Positions 44,834-57,546 of a DNA stretch of 64,000 nucleotides are shown in pieces. A program made the translations under genes and the position numbers. Each line of letters begins with the position of its first letter. The stretch's first letter is position 1. The notes beneath the pieces were generated by a model. The model was not told the origin of the DNA. It ran no database searches and saw only the letters and a program-made list of their open reading frames with translations. Source of the stretch: Gamarada debralockiae (Eukaryota > Ascomycota > Leotiomycetes > Helotiales > Hyphodiscaceae); assembly GCA_002803225.1 (NCBI GenBank), contig NXFV01000191.1, positions 1 through 64,000 of the forward strand, in the 5' to 3' direction.

Positions 44834-47800
44834 ATGGCCATTTCTGCTACTGTCCAGACCTTGACGGCGGCATTTTCATTGTCAGTTTCGAGCCCCTACG
44901 TTGTATCTCGTCTGCTAACAATGGGTAGTGGCATTCTATTACAGGCAGCGACCGGCGCCTTATTTATATACTTCAAGGGCCATGGATCGACTATATTCAA
45001 GGACGGCCGGAGGCTGGTCCTCGTGCTGTTCCTGTTATTTGCGGCCCTGTGGGCGCAGATTGATTTCCTGAACCTGATGATACTCAAACCTTCAATATGT
45101 CAAGCAACACTCATATTCTCGACGGCATTCGATCAACTGGCGAGGTTTTCGTTGGAACAGTTCCTGTTGTGGTCGGTGGGGCAAAGAACCAAACTGAATG
45201 CTGTACAATTGCTTCTGCAGGCAACTTTGGGAATTCGACTGATTGCTGGAGGCATACTTGTTGGGTTTACACGTCCGGACTTTGCGCCAGTCTGTATCGC
45301 TCGAACATCGTTGGAACCCGTGGCAATCGTTGTCATCGTCCTCGACTTCGTCATTATCGGCGTCTTGCTCATTCGATCTGTGTCTTCGGGAATGTTTCGA
45401 GACATGAGAGATTCGCGATCGACCACGCGAGATCAGAGCAAAGGATTGGTCTTGACCATTGCTGGATTTACTGTGTGGATGGCGGTAGGTTCTGAGTTGA
45501 GGACTGGGGTATTGCAGGATGCTGATGCTTCTTTCTAGACAAGTGTTGCCATGATACTCGGAATCCCCACGATAGAGCTTATTGTTAGAACTGTGGTGCC
45601 TGCTAATGGACTCCTTATCCTTGTTGGTAAGTTACGCTTTTTCTTTGCAAGAGCGCGCTGACGATACAGGTATCCTTACGTTTTCGGCCGGGAGCTTGCT
45701 GGAGACGAGAGAGGAAATCACCACTCCTGAAGCGCATTCACCTTTTGTGGCTCCTTCGGCTCCATCTAGGGAGATCTTCCGTGAGGACGTTGGCAATGGC
45801 TCCCCCATCTCTGGCCACAATTACACCAAAAGCGGAAGTCTGTTTGTCGTCAACCCTTCATCAACACCACGCGACTCACCGACCGCTGCACCAGGGTATT
45901 TCCAAGGCAGTGCTCCAGGTTTCTCGAAGCTTGCAGAGGAAGTTACAGTGACGGATCTCGGAGCAGGAGAGCCTGCGCCAAGAAATATCCCAGGATATCG
46001 CGGGTCCAGTGGAGTCTTTCCAACCATTCTTACTTCCTCCATGAGCTACGACCGGGGTGCTCTTGCTCCTCACATCAGATCTAATGTTGTCGACAGTACT
46101 CGAAATGTACCCATGCCCTCGGTTCCTCCTCCAACTGCTCAGCAGAAGAGATCCCTTTTCAACCGATCAAAGCAACCTGCCAAGCCAAATATCCGAACCT
46201 TAGGAATCTCAAAGCCAGTCATGAATGAAGACAACAGCTCCACTCAGCAACCGTTCGCGAGGATCCAAACTATTGACCTAGCACAGGCGGCCGTGAATGA
46301 GCGGGAACGCCGTGAGGCGGCTGCCGACAGAATGCGACTTGTGGCGAATAGACCAGCACCGCAACCACCGCAACTGTCTACACTACCAGCTGAAGAAGCT
46401 CTACGGAGAAGCATCAGTGTGAAGAGGAAAGAGATGCCTACTAGTCAACCCCGCAAACCTATGCCAACCATTGCCAGTTCATCTTCATCTACATTATCAG
46501 TCGACGCCGTAAATGGCAGCACAACTTCTGCGTCTCTCTCACCGGGCCGTGAAGAAGTTCGACGACGTTCACCACGAAATGCGAATAGCTTCGATAAATT
46601 GATTGACGAAAAGGCGAGGCCACTACCCACTCTTCAGAGAAAGCAAACCATCGGACTTCCAGCAAACCCGAGGGCGACCAGAATTGGTCCACCTCAACCT
46701 ATGGCGAAGGAGCAGACTGTCATGTTCATGAACGACATCGTCTATGATAACCCTGGTATAGTGAAAACTATTATCAAGGGAGCGCCGGAAATGTATGCAT
46801 CAGCACAGAAGGCCACGACCTCTGAAAAGTCACCAGTCGCCTCCTACACAACAGATCTCAAGTCATCGGGCTCCATCATTCACAGACCACGACCATACAG
46901 GAAAAACACCGAAAAAGATCGAGCATTGTTCCCAAGCGAGCTATCCCCTCGACATAGGCGAAGCAAATCTGGATCCTCGGTCACAACCCGGAAGTCTATC
47001 TTGATGTCACATCCAGGAAGTCCCACTCAATTACCCCCACTGCCCGCGCCACCGACCAGCGCGTCTAAATTGAAGCGATTATTACCCAACGACACGAAGA
47101 GCATGACCGTTGACGAGAAGATCCAACTGCTATTCCCAGCTCCTCCTGGGGCTACCATCATGCACAACCGCAGATCGTCTGTACCATCTCTACCCCGAGT
47201 GCCATCGGTCTTTATGTCAGAGACTCCCCCAACGCAGAGTCCAACTCAAGAGGAGCACCAAAGTCGAAGAGCTTCAAAACGGACAACCATTGCCTCATTC
47301 GGAATGCCAGATGCGTCTATTCAACCGCCAAAGGAGGATCAAGCCAAAGGCCATGAACGCCAGACCTATCGATTCAGTGCCAATACGTATCGCACTCTTG
47401 CAGATCAGGTAGGCGAGACGTGGATTCCAGGAATCCCCGTACAGGAAGCAAACGTTGGCAGCTTAGCTCCTGGTGTGACTGACATGGACTCACATATCCT
47501 TCAAAACACGAGAAAGTCACACATGACTGAAGCTAGCTCCAGCAACGTGAGTGCCGACGATGATTCTACCACATACTGGGGATCTATTCATTCCGAAATT
47601 CCTCCAGTTGATCTGAGCAAGGTGATGAGAAATGCAAACTCCACCTTCATTCAACGATCAAGAGCGGGGACTCTTGAGGAGGTCAAACCACTCCCATCAC
47701 CGAAGGAAGAAGAAACCTACGATGGCGAGGAAATCATGACAGTGATGCTTGAGTGTGAAGCCGGCTGTCAGTCGATTGTGACTTCGTCTGAGGACAATCG

Positions 47801-50800
47801 ACAGTCATTCTTCCTTGATGCCGATCAATCGTTACCAGGTGACAAGATACCAACTACTAGGGCAGGTAAAACGTGGCATCGTCGAATCGGTGATGACCTT
47901 CCAACGTTTACCCAGCGAAAGGCAAGCACGAGATCTCGCAAAATGCCTCCGCCAACGCCTCTGCTCCTGAACCAGAGAGGCAGAAGTGCAACAGTTGTGG
48001 TTCGTACGGCGGAACCATCTCCTCCTGTCATTGAGTCTCCTGAGCGAGCAATCGCGGAGATTCAAGCCCAGTTGAAGCGCTTTGAGGAGCCAGGCCGTGG
48101 GTCTGTGGGATCTCTTCTGCGTCACATCCCGGATGCTACTTCAAATGGCGAAGATGCTGTCAACGAAGATAGATTCAGACTTCTTGAGAATCTCGAGAAC
48201 GAGATGGGTCAACAAGAGAACCAGTGGCAGCAGATGCAAACCAATCTGGATCGAGACTCAATGTCTACGGTCCATACGATCATGACACCTCAAGCACCTG
48301 CTCAATCTGAGTCTGAAATATCGCGAGAATCTTCTCAGAGATCCTCTCGGACTCCTTCAAGCGTTGTTTCTAGACGTGCACGTATCAGAAGCAGCATGAC
48401 GCTCCGATCTAAGGGAGATGACTCCACTTGCACTACGTCAACGCTGAGTTCGGACAATTCAAGAGCCTCTATTTGGCAGCAACGCCTGGCTGAGGCTCAG
48501 ATGGAATACATGGAGAATGCCCCTACTCTTCTTCGCAAGCGGAGCTTGAACTTCTTATCTGTTTCCAAGTCACACAAATTGGGCAGCCCCACACCACCTG
48601 ACAGTGTGGACTCCGGGACTGATGTTGAGACCGACTCTGAAGTTGAATCAGAGAATGAGCGGGCGGCTTTCAGCGCTCCTAAGGGGCCTATTTCTCTTTG
48701 GCAAGCACAGTTGCCATCGCCCAAGGCTGCAGCTGGTCGTATGTGGAATCCTCCCTACGAGACAACCGAGCGAGCTGTCTCTCCTGAGCCTCCCGCAAAG
48801 AATATCAGACCTGCACAACGCCAAATCCAATTCGCACTCCCAATCACCAGCTCCGATCTTTGGTCAAAGCCATCTTCTGCAGCACACAGCCGACCTGTTG
48901 TTGGTTTATGGGGCTCCAGACTGGTGAGACCTGTGAGCATCAGGACTCGACCCGTCACTCAAAGACCACCACGAAAATCGAAGCGTGTGACATTCCTCCC
49001 AGACATCGGTACGTACCTTCTCCCATAACCAAGCCCGTCACTAACCAAATGAATAGTTGAGAGTCCAGTCCCTCTCCTCAATAAGCGCGACACTCTCGGA
49101 ATCTTCCAATTCCCCTGGGGCGAAACCTCTGACTCAGCAGTCTACCAACCAGCCTTCAACCCCGCCCTCCTCCCCGGCCCAATCCTGAACGCCAAGCTCG
49201 ATGCTCGCTCCCATCAACTGGAGCCAGAATCCGAATACTCGTCTTCGTTCTTCGATGACTATGATGAGGATATGGATGAAGATGAGGATCTGGAGAGCGA
49301 TGATGACTTTGATGAGACGACCCTGTGGGAGATTGCGAGCTTGTTGAAGAGCGAGAATGTTCCGAGCAAGAATAGTCTCTTGCCACCCCCAAGGGAGAGG
49401 GAGATTATTGAGGATTATGATGAGGAGGATGAGACGGAGTTTGAGGAGGATGAGGAGGAGGCTGAGGAGGTTTATCAGAAGGGTAAGGTTGCGCAAAGGC
49501 CGGTGACGAAATTACCGATTATGCCGTTGGCTATGTCGTCCAAGGAGCACTCCAAAGCAGAGTCCATGCTTTGGGCAACTGGCTTGACTTCTGCTTTGGA
49601 AGCAGTCAAGATTGGTCTCCCTCAACCAGAGCCAAGTATCTGGCAAGCATACATCCCATCATCCGATAATGCTTTTCGCTCCAAGCCTCGTCCTTCTGTA
49701 TGGTTGCCAGCTTTGTCCTCGCGCGATCTCTGGGCCATCTCTGAATCCGAAGCAACAAGCCTTTCTCCTTCGCCGATGTGGAGCGAGAACACTACTCCCA
49801 AGCCCATATCGAGTGTGAGTTCAGCACCCAAGGCAGAGTCGAGCTTCATGTGGGCTCCTCAGTCAGAGCCGGTTGAGGTTCACGTTGCTGGTCTCTTCTC
49901 CTTGGATGCCAAGAGATCTGAGTTCCGCACTACCCAAGCTAGCCCTGCTGCAACTGCTGTGGTCCGCGCTCCTCGATCATCAAATGCAACACTTCCAACT
50001 CTATCGTCTCAGAGTTTGTGGGCTCCTGGGCAGAGTGTCGAGAAGGCAAGTACAGTGTGGACTTCAGCCATCTCGCTCAAGGCTCCAGCACAAACCATGT
50101 GGACACCCGCTGTAAGGACCACATCTGTTACAATAGTTGGACTGTTCTCCATCTCTCACTCTCGATCCGACTACCGCACCACCACTCTCTTACCCGCGGC
50201 GATGAGCATGATCCGCAAGCCACGCGCAATACAATCATCCCTGGCTCAACTCACATCCCGCTCGCTGTGGTCCGGACTTATTGAATTCCCCTACGAACAC
50301 CACTGGATCTCCGAGTCTTCAATCCGACCCACCAGTCCCTCCGTCTACTCCGAAACCTCATCCGGTCGCTCCTCCCCGGCCTCCGAAACATCCTCTATCT
50401 CAGGCGCATCCCTGAAGTCCACCAGCACAAAAGCTTCTTCCCTCTGGGGATCCATCAAGAGCGCTGCCACGCCATCATGGTGGGATACCAAAGCCTCCAG
50501 AAAATCTCCGAGTCCACCACCGACGGGTGACAATGCTGGGAACGCTAAGTTCGCGAGTAAACTTCCTGTAGTTAAGGGAAGGGGCTTGGAGCCTGTGAGG
50601 GAGTCAAGAGTGCTGACGAGTAGGGATATGTGGGAGGCTAAGGCGCCGGTGAACTTGGGTGAGACTCCGAAGAGGAATTTTAGGAAGCCGACTACGGCGG
50701 TGAAGAAGGAAGAGAGGGTTGAGCATCAGCCGCTTCGTCAAAAGTTCAGGCCTGTGATTGCCTTTAAGGCGAATTGGGATGAGGCGCTTGCTGAGGCTAT

Positions 50801-52289
50801 TGCCCTTGGTACGCCGAAAAAGACACTTTCGAAACCGGTGGCGAGTAAAGCGGACTGGGAAGCTGCGCTCGCTGAGGCTGTGGCTAGTGGTAAGATGCGT
50901 GTGCAGCGACCTAAGGCTAGCCCGGAGATGTGGATGGCTGCTCTCGAGGAAGCTATTACCAAGAGCGCACCCGCAGTGCCCATCAACACTCCCAAATACG
51001 ATGTTGCGGTCCGTCATCCAGTGTTCTTCACAGAATCCATGGTGTCAACTGCAGCTGAGTTCCACCCTGCTGCCATTGGATACGTCAAAGTCAACGCCAG
51101 CATCCCGCAATACGACCCCGCAGTACTTCACCCAGTGTTCTTCACCTCCTCCCTCATCTCCTCAGCTACAGACATCCACCCCGCAGCTATCTGCCACGTT
51201 GTGCGGCCTCAAGCCAAGTCCATGTGGATAGCTCCATTCTCCCACGCCGCAGCCCTCGAAGCTCCTGTGGGATCAATGTGGCTGAAGGGTAAGGTAGCAG
51301 CTGCTCAATTCGAGCACGACAAGACAGAAACCAAACGCAGCGCCCGTGTTTTGCGATCTACCAAACTCCCGAGCCTTGAGTCAACAAAAACTTGGCAGCC
51401 TGTTCAATCAACACGAGTTGAGGAGCGTAACTGGATAGTAGCTGCCAAGATTACGCGAGCTCAAACCTGGACAGCTCCCAAGGTGGTTGTTGAGGAGGGG
51501 AATAGGGATATGTGGACACCCAAAACCGCCGTGAAGGTAGCGTCCCCTGATATGTTCGCTCATCTCAAGGGTGAGCACATCAAGAAGTTTTCTCTACGTC
51601 CCACTGCTCTTCCCATATTAAACTCGAACGAACTCTTCGTGCCGACCGCCATCTCAAGCAGTGAAGCTACGCACTGGCTACACACAACATCCACCTCCGC
51701 AGCTCGTGCGGCGCCAAGCGTTAGTATGTGGATGGCTCCCAAGAAAACTATATTAGCTAAGAAGAATGAGCCTGATATGTTCTCGCACATCAAAGGGGAA
51801 CACATCAAGAAGGCTACCTCTGGACGCCCGGCTGCCCTCGCGAGATTGAACTCGAATGAGCTTTTCTCTCCTCTGCAGAAGACGGAAATTGCAACGCATT
51901 GGTTGCATTCTACTTCTTCAACTACATCAACACCTAGACCCAGCAGTCCAGTTACATCTACCCCTGCACCCCAGTCCCTTCCCGTCACTATCGCAAGATC
52001 GCAAACTTGGACCGCCAAATCATTGCCCTCAGCTACTATCTCGCCCACACAAGAGGTCAGCATGTGGACATCCCACCCATCTCTCGTCATCAAATCACCA
52101 ACGATATTCTCAAACCCACACACAGAACCCTGGTCCCGAAAGAAGCGCTCAGATTCTGGTGTCGATTTGGATGTAGGGGTGTTGGAAAGTAGGGAGATGT
52201 GGAGTCGCAAGTGGGTTATGCCGGAGAGTCCGAAGGAGTGGTTGAGAAAGAGTGAGAAGAAGGGGAGTAAGGTGCAGTTTAGATATTAG
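44834..52289 (+). CDS. Giant seven-span membrane protein with Trp-anchored repeat tail, function unknown
   Basis: The exons are 44834-45484, 45539-45626, 45670-49008 and 49057-52289. All joins are in frame (WMATSVAMILG; LILVGILTFSAG; LPDIVESPVPLLNK), giving about 2436 aa. The first 280 residues contain about seven hydrophobic spans (LLTMGSGILLQAATGALFIY; LVLVLFLLFAALWAQI; PVAIVVIVLDFVIIGVLLI and others). The remaining roughly 2150 residues are Ser/Pro/Arg-rich and disordered, with a very acidic stretch near residue 1400 (EDEDLESDDDFDE). In the last third about twenty short motifs centre on Trp after Leu or Met (SRDLWAI; SQSLWAPG; TMWTPA; SRDMWEAK). Several longer modules occur in pairs. I do not recognise a named family. 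The layout suggests a membrane receptor or scaffold whose cytoplasmic tail binds many copies of one partner. Codon use and frame openness show a real, intact gene. Confidence 0.85.
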
Positions 52290-53524
52290 TTTGAAGGGGT
52301 TTCTTTTGTATATAAGGTGGAAGGGGAAAGAGTAGGAGGAAGAGGGGAAGGGAGTGCAGAGTGAATTGAGCGAGGAAGGGAGAGATGGGATGGGAGAAGG
52401 GAGGGTGAAGTGGAAGATTGTTGATACCCGTTCAAATGCACCCTTGGCTTGTCAGCCAGTTTCATGTCACGTATACAAAATGTAGAAATTAGCAGAATTC
52501 ATTCATTCACTGTACCCCTCGTGCCTTACAAATCTTGGTGACGGGGGCGGCAAGTGGCTCGCCTATTGTTCCGGAAGTATTTTAGGTCTTGTGCCCACGC
52601 ATCAGAAATGGAAATCTGTACGTGTTTCGCGCTTGTTTGTTTGAGACGTTCCACTGTCTGGTGGTCCGACTATATATGCATCTTGTGTTCCACGTTAACT
52701 TGAGCGTTTTCTGTTCTTCAGGAATTCGACACGGCGCAAAAGGGGGATGTAAGCATGTGGACGTCCTCCATCACTTAACTCTCCGCCCAAATTTACTGTG
52801 TTATTCGACCTGTCGTCGTCGTTTCCTTTCTCGTCGTCAATCGGTCCCGCGACTTGAGATGCGCCAAGTGGAGGATTTGACCAGTAAGAAATCTTGGTTC
52901 TTCAGCAGAGATCCACGAGAGGAGCTTGTACCTGGATGCAATCTGAGGCACGGGAAGAAGTTAAGCGAGGCCGTATGATGGATCTAAGATTTTGAGGGTC
53001 AGTTAAAATTTTGTTGCCCCAGGTTGCGGATTTCGAAGTACATGAAAGTTTAAATCGAGTGTCAGTCAAGGGTGCATGGAACGAGATTAAGGACTCTAGA
53101 AGGAACTTCAGTCAGTGGGAGAGATACGGTTGTGACACTTATTGCTTATTCAACAATCCGAGCTGGATTGATTTATCGTGGCAGAAAAGCATGTCTTTTA
53201 CCGCTCTTGGGACTGGGCCTCACCTGGGGTAATCCACACTATGAGAGCGGAGTACGACTGCTATGCGAGGTTGCAGAGATGCATCGCTGTGTGTATCAGT
53301 TCAGCGTTACAATCTTTGCCACCAACTGCTGCAGGGAATTTTTAACAGACTTCCAAATGGCTGCTTAGGTACTTCTGCTCTGTTGAATTATTACTGTCGG
53401 TTCCACTATCGTCCCCATTTAATTTTGGTTGTCAGACGAAAGGTATTATCAGCTGATCCTGGATTTATGGTGCTCATATAGCTACATTATCTTCTTCATC
53501 TTTTCAACTACAAAATTTGAGCGT
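52290..53524. other. Convergent intergenic region, no gene seen
   Basis: The 3' regions of two convergent genes. Purine-rich sequence follows the giant gene. No supportable exon is seen. Confidence 0.4.
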
Positions 53525-54915
53525 TCATACTGTCATACCTGATACATTATTCCGCTCTCTCATGACACGTTCAAGGAACCGCCAAACATCACGACAACAT
53601 ACTTCTAAAGTTTTCTCTGTCTTCCACCCCAACTCAATCTCTGCTTTTTCTACCCGAGCAACACACGATCCAACATCTCCTTCCCTCCTACCAACAAGTA
53701 GCGTTGGGATAGTCCCCTGCGAAACAGTTTCCATTGCTGCAACCACTTCTAGCACCGAGTAACCTCTACCGCTGCCGAGATTGTACACCCTAAATCCTCC
53801 ACTTTCTCTCGAGTCGAGAGCAGCCAAATGTCCCCTGGCAAGGTCCGTCACGTGAATGTAGTCTCTCACCGCAGTTCCATCAACGGTGTCATAGTCATCT
53901 CCGTAGATGTTCAAAACAGGCGAGGCGCCCGTAAGGACCCTCAAGACCACAGGCATAAGGTTGCTAGCGACATTTCTGGGGTCTTCTCCAAGCAAACCTG
54001 ACTCGTCACACCCAATCGGGTTGAAATATCGGAGTGAGGTGATGTTCCATTCCCGATCTGCATTGGCCAGGTCGTTCAGGAACGCCTCACACATCCATTT
54101 CGAACGCCCATAAGGGTTGGTCAGTCCTGAAGAGCCTGACTCTACGACTCTTTCGACTCCATCATCATCAATAAACGCCGTTCTTTCATGACTGCAAAAC
54201 TCTTCCCTCAAGGGAATACCCATGTCAGCTACGGTGCCATAGACCGTCGCCGAGCTACTAAAGACAAGGTTCTTGATACCAAAGTCGCCGAGCAAGGAGC
54301 AGAAGTTGATGAGGCCGCAGAGGTTGTTTTGATAGTACTTGATTGGATTTTGAATGCTTTCGCCAACTGCTTTGTACGCTGCGAAGTGGATGATTCCGGC
54401 GATGCTTGAGACGCAACGGATAGCTTGAGGGAAGGCAGCCAACCCCAGTCCAAGTGGAACTTCGTAACTCCTCAAAATGACAGCCATACCCTTGTCATCA
54501 GTGAAGTCGGCTTCATGGAATCTCAATGAAGGGATTTGATTGGATTTGCCTTGAGCGTGGTAGTGTTGAGCGACCATCTCCTCGATTGTTTGAAAGACGG
54601 CCTTGTGCGAGTTGCTCAAATTGTCAATGACAATAACCTGGGAAGCAACATTAGTTTTGTTCTCATCATTCTGGAGAGCCGGCTTACATTGTGACCGGCT
54701 TTTGCTAATTCCCAGACAGTGTGGGAGCCAATGAACCCGCATCCTCCCACCACGAGAATATACTGCTCAGGTCCTGTGCTGTCTGCAGTGTTCTCAACGC
54801 GTGGTTCATCTAGGAGAAGAGAACCCTCGGTCGAAGGAGTATTCGCCTCCTCAAATGTTATTTCAGACCAGGATGTCGCTGGGCTGGAAGCGTTGGACTT
54901 GAAGTTGTAATCCAT
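53525..54915 (-). CDS. uge3: UDP-glucose / UDP-N-acetylglucosamine 4-epimerase
   Basis: The exons are 54915-54688 and 54637-53525, with a 50-nt intron (ELAKAGHN|VIVIDN), giving 446 aa. A disordered Ser/Thr-rich leader of about 50 residues precedes the Rossmann NAD-binding motif VVGGCGFIGSH (residues 55-65). Next come the DNLSNSH turn, IIHFAAYKAVGES, the catalytic Ser region FSSSATVYG and the active-site Tyr/Lys pair in PYGRSK. Near the C-terminus, REGDVGSC places Cys401 where human GALE has Cys307 and E. coli GalE has Tyr299. The small side chain allows UDP-GlcNAc/UDP-GalNAc as well as UDP-Glc/UDP-Gal. That property defines Uge3 of the galactosaminogalactan pathway, and the next genes are Agd3-like and Gtb3-like. 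The Uge3 symbol is an inference from this residue and the neighbourhood; a housekeeping Gal10-type epimerase is the alternative. Confidence 0.88.
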
Positions 54916-57546
54916 GTTGGTGTTGTATTTGGATTGACAGTGTGTCCTCACCTCGTCATGTCTTCCCCCATGTTGAACTTTTGTACCTCGATATTAAGTT
55001 TGAAGCCAAGCCAAACTTGCTCATTGATTTAGAACGTGGTTCTCGCTTATGGATAGGCCGACAGCCCGAAGTGATGCTTGGGTATGCTCACGATTTTAAT
55101 ATCTGTGAAGGCTCGACCCAGCCTCGTCTTATATTGTCACTTTCTATTTTGGACGATTACCCTGGATGCCAGTGCGGCACATATATAAAAATTTACAAAC
55201 ACTTTCCCGAGACCTTCTGATATGGCGAAAATCACTTCCCGTCTGAGGTTATCCGCAAGGGCCATGAATACTTCTTGAGGCCACACTATCAATCACTCTT
55301 TCGGTTGATCTTAAAATACTCATCGGGTATTCTATTTCTCGGCAGAATGTTGGTTTCTCGAGCATCCCCAGGGTGGGGGACCAAATTTTCGTATTCCAAT
55401 CATACCTGCTATTCCTTGATTTTGGAGGCTGTTTGCATGCTGCTGCATGTGCACAGAGAGCTCCTTTCTGCTGTACCTCGCCACATCTAGAATAACCTTT
55501 ATGACTGGACACCTATGATACAGCCACGAGAGTATTTTTCTAACCAAGTTCCCAGAGAACGGGTTCCTAGAGGCGCTCCTTGGCGATATCGATCTGACAA
55601 GAATTAGATCTAGCTCTTAGGGGTCCTAGAATTCTCGAACTCAACCAGCCAAAGCAGAATTTTTTATTATTATCCAAGAATATGATTGATTAATATACAT
55701 AGGTACGGCAAAACCCTTCCAGCGGTCTGACGAAGTACTTTCGGTTTAAGTTCTCTTTGCACACAATTGTAAAGACTCGTCGTCTTTGATCTCGAGAACA
55801 GGTCAATGTTGGTTGAATGAAATCCATCCACTTATTAAGCTTCCTATTTTTATTGCGACAGAATTCAAGACTTCGTTTCAATCAACCTGTTTGATTGCGT
55901 ACAGTATTCTGGTTCAGATGCGGCTGATAGATTGGCTACAAGGCGTGGTTCGCGATCTCTACATCTGAAAGTCATACCAGATTCGCCCAACTTCGAGATC
56001 TCCTTCGCTTCCAAAGATTTCTCTTGCCACCAGCTGGGATTCAAAATGTATCAAGCTATGTCGTGAGCTCTGGGTGGCATTTCGAGTGCGCTTGCGGCCC
56101 CGCCATCCGAAGTTCGTAAGCAATAGAGTTCTCTACTACAATCGGGGTCCATCCCGTCCACAATTCAATACCAAGCTGTGATATTGGACGACGCGTCCAG
56201 TCATATTCGTGCCAACTTGGACCACTGACGATCCCCAACCTTGTCAAATACAATTCTCTTTTCTCCGTAAGGTGGATAGCACAGCACCCCGGACAATACT
56301 CCGTAACTGACAGGGCTGATCAGCCACTCCTTCCAGTTGCCGGCCCAACGCCTCGGCCCAGCACACTTGGAAGTTGGCAGACAATTTAGGAAACAATATT
56401 CGTATGCAGATAATACGAGATGCAGCAGGCTGGTCGGGAATCTTCGACTCCGCGTCATCTGTACCTGTGCCTCGAATCTGGCAAGAGTGACATGGCTGGG
56501 ATCTGACCATATCGATCCAAGCCGCAATGGCGTTCTCTATAAATGCGATGCACCCTGCCGCCATTGAGATTCAGGCTAAAGCCGCATGCCAAGGAATGCC
56601 AGGTAAATAGATAATCCACTTCCTTGATTGACAGCCAACCTCAACCAGCGACCCTATCTCTCTGTCTTTCAAGTAACAATCAACCTCAGCCTGTTGCATT
56701 TGTTTGTTGCGACACTTTGTTATTTTTAGGAAGGGAAAGGTTGCTTTTGATGACTAGATGGAGGGATACAAGGATGTGAAGTGATTATATGTGCAGTCGT
56801 TCTTCGTACTCGATCGATGGCATCCCGACCGGTACGAGGAAGGCTGGCGACTTTGATCCATGTAAAGCCAATAAATGGCAGCGATCACGAAGTCTTTAGG
56901 CTGAGGACCAAACGAGAAGCTCCACAAGGCTGAAGTCTTGAAAATCCGGAGTACTCTTGAATGCCCCAGTCATGGATCCTTTGGAGGGGTAAATGCAGGG
57001 CCGGGTTCAGGTACGATCTGCAGGGGTAGGGATTTATGTAGATGGTGCAATAATAACATACGATGGAACTTTTAGGAACGCTCGGCAACGTTCTTGTTTA
57101 TTCTTGGCTGAAAATGTTGGCAGAATTTCTGCGAGTACGAGCCTTTGAGGCAGATACGAGGTCACGTATCACCAATCAATGTTGAGAGCGTGGTGCCACT
57201 CAGGTCTTCAGACTTTTTTCCCCTTGATACTTAGGGGCGAACATTCTGTTCTGCAGAGCTGTATGTACAGTAAGAAGTGATAGCTTCCTTGGTGGGGAGC
57301 TTGCGGGCATTTTGCGGGGTAGGTAGCATTTGTAGTGGGTTGGGTCTGGCCAGAGCTACTGATTTCACCACTCTCGAAATGATGTGGGCAGTGCACTACT
57401 ATATAGGTTCTCATGGCGACAAATTATTAGGGCTTTTATTATTAAGTAGCTAGCTAATTAAAGGATTATCTCCGACTACGTGCACACCACCACAACCATC
57501 CCACAAATAGTTTTCTCAGCTAAGAGTCTCAGAGCCGTGCAGGCAG
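54916..57546. other. Intergenic, 2.6 kb, no gene seen
   Basis: This lies between the epimerase and the deacetylase. I looked for the other GAG-cluster enzymes (spherulin-4 type Sph3 and GH114 Ega3) and saw no recognisable frame on either strand. Confidence 0.4.

Noticed and set aside
51560..52210. 216-codon minus-strand frame in the giant gene tail
   Set aside because: It is the antisense shadow of the repeat-rich plus-strand exon, whose frame and splice joins are consistent.
52589..53481. Several plus-strand frames after the giant gene
   Set aside because: They are short, Cys/His-rich by chance, and overlap each other without plausible joins.
54916..57546. Search for Sph3 or Ega3 genes between epimerase and deacetylase
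   Set aside because: No frame shows spherulin-4 or GH114 patterns; the gap appears non-coding.
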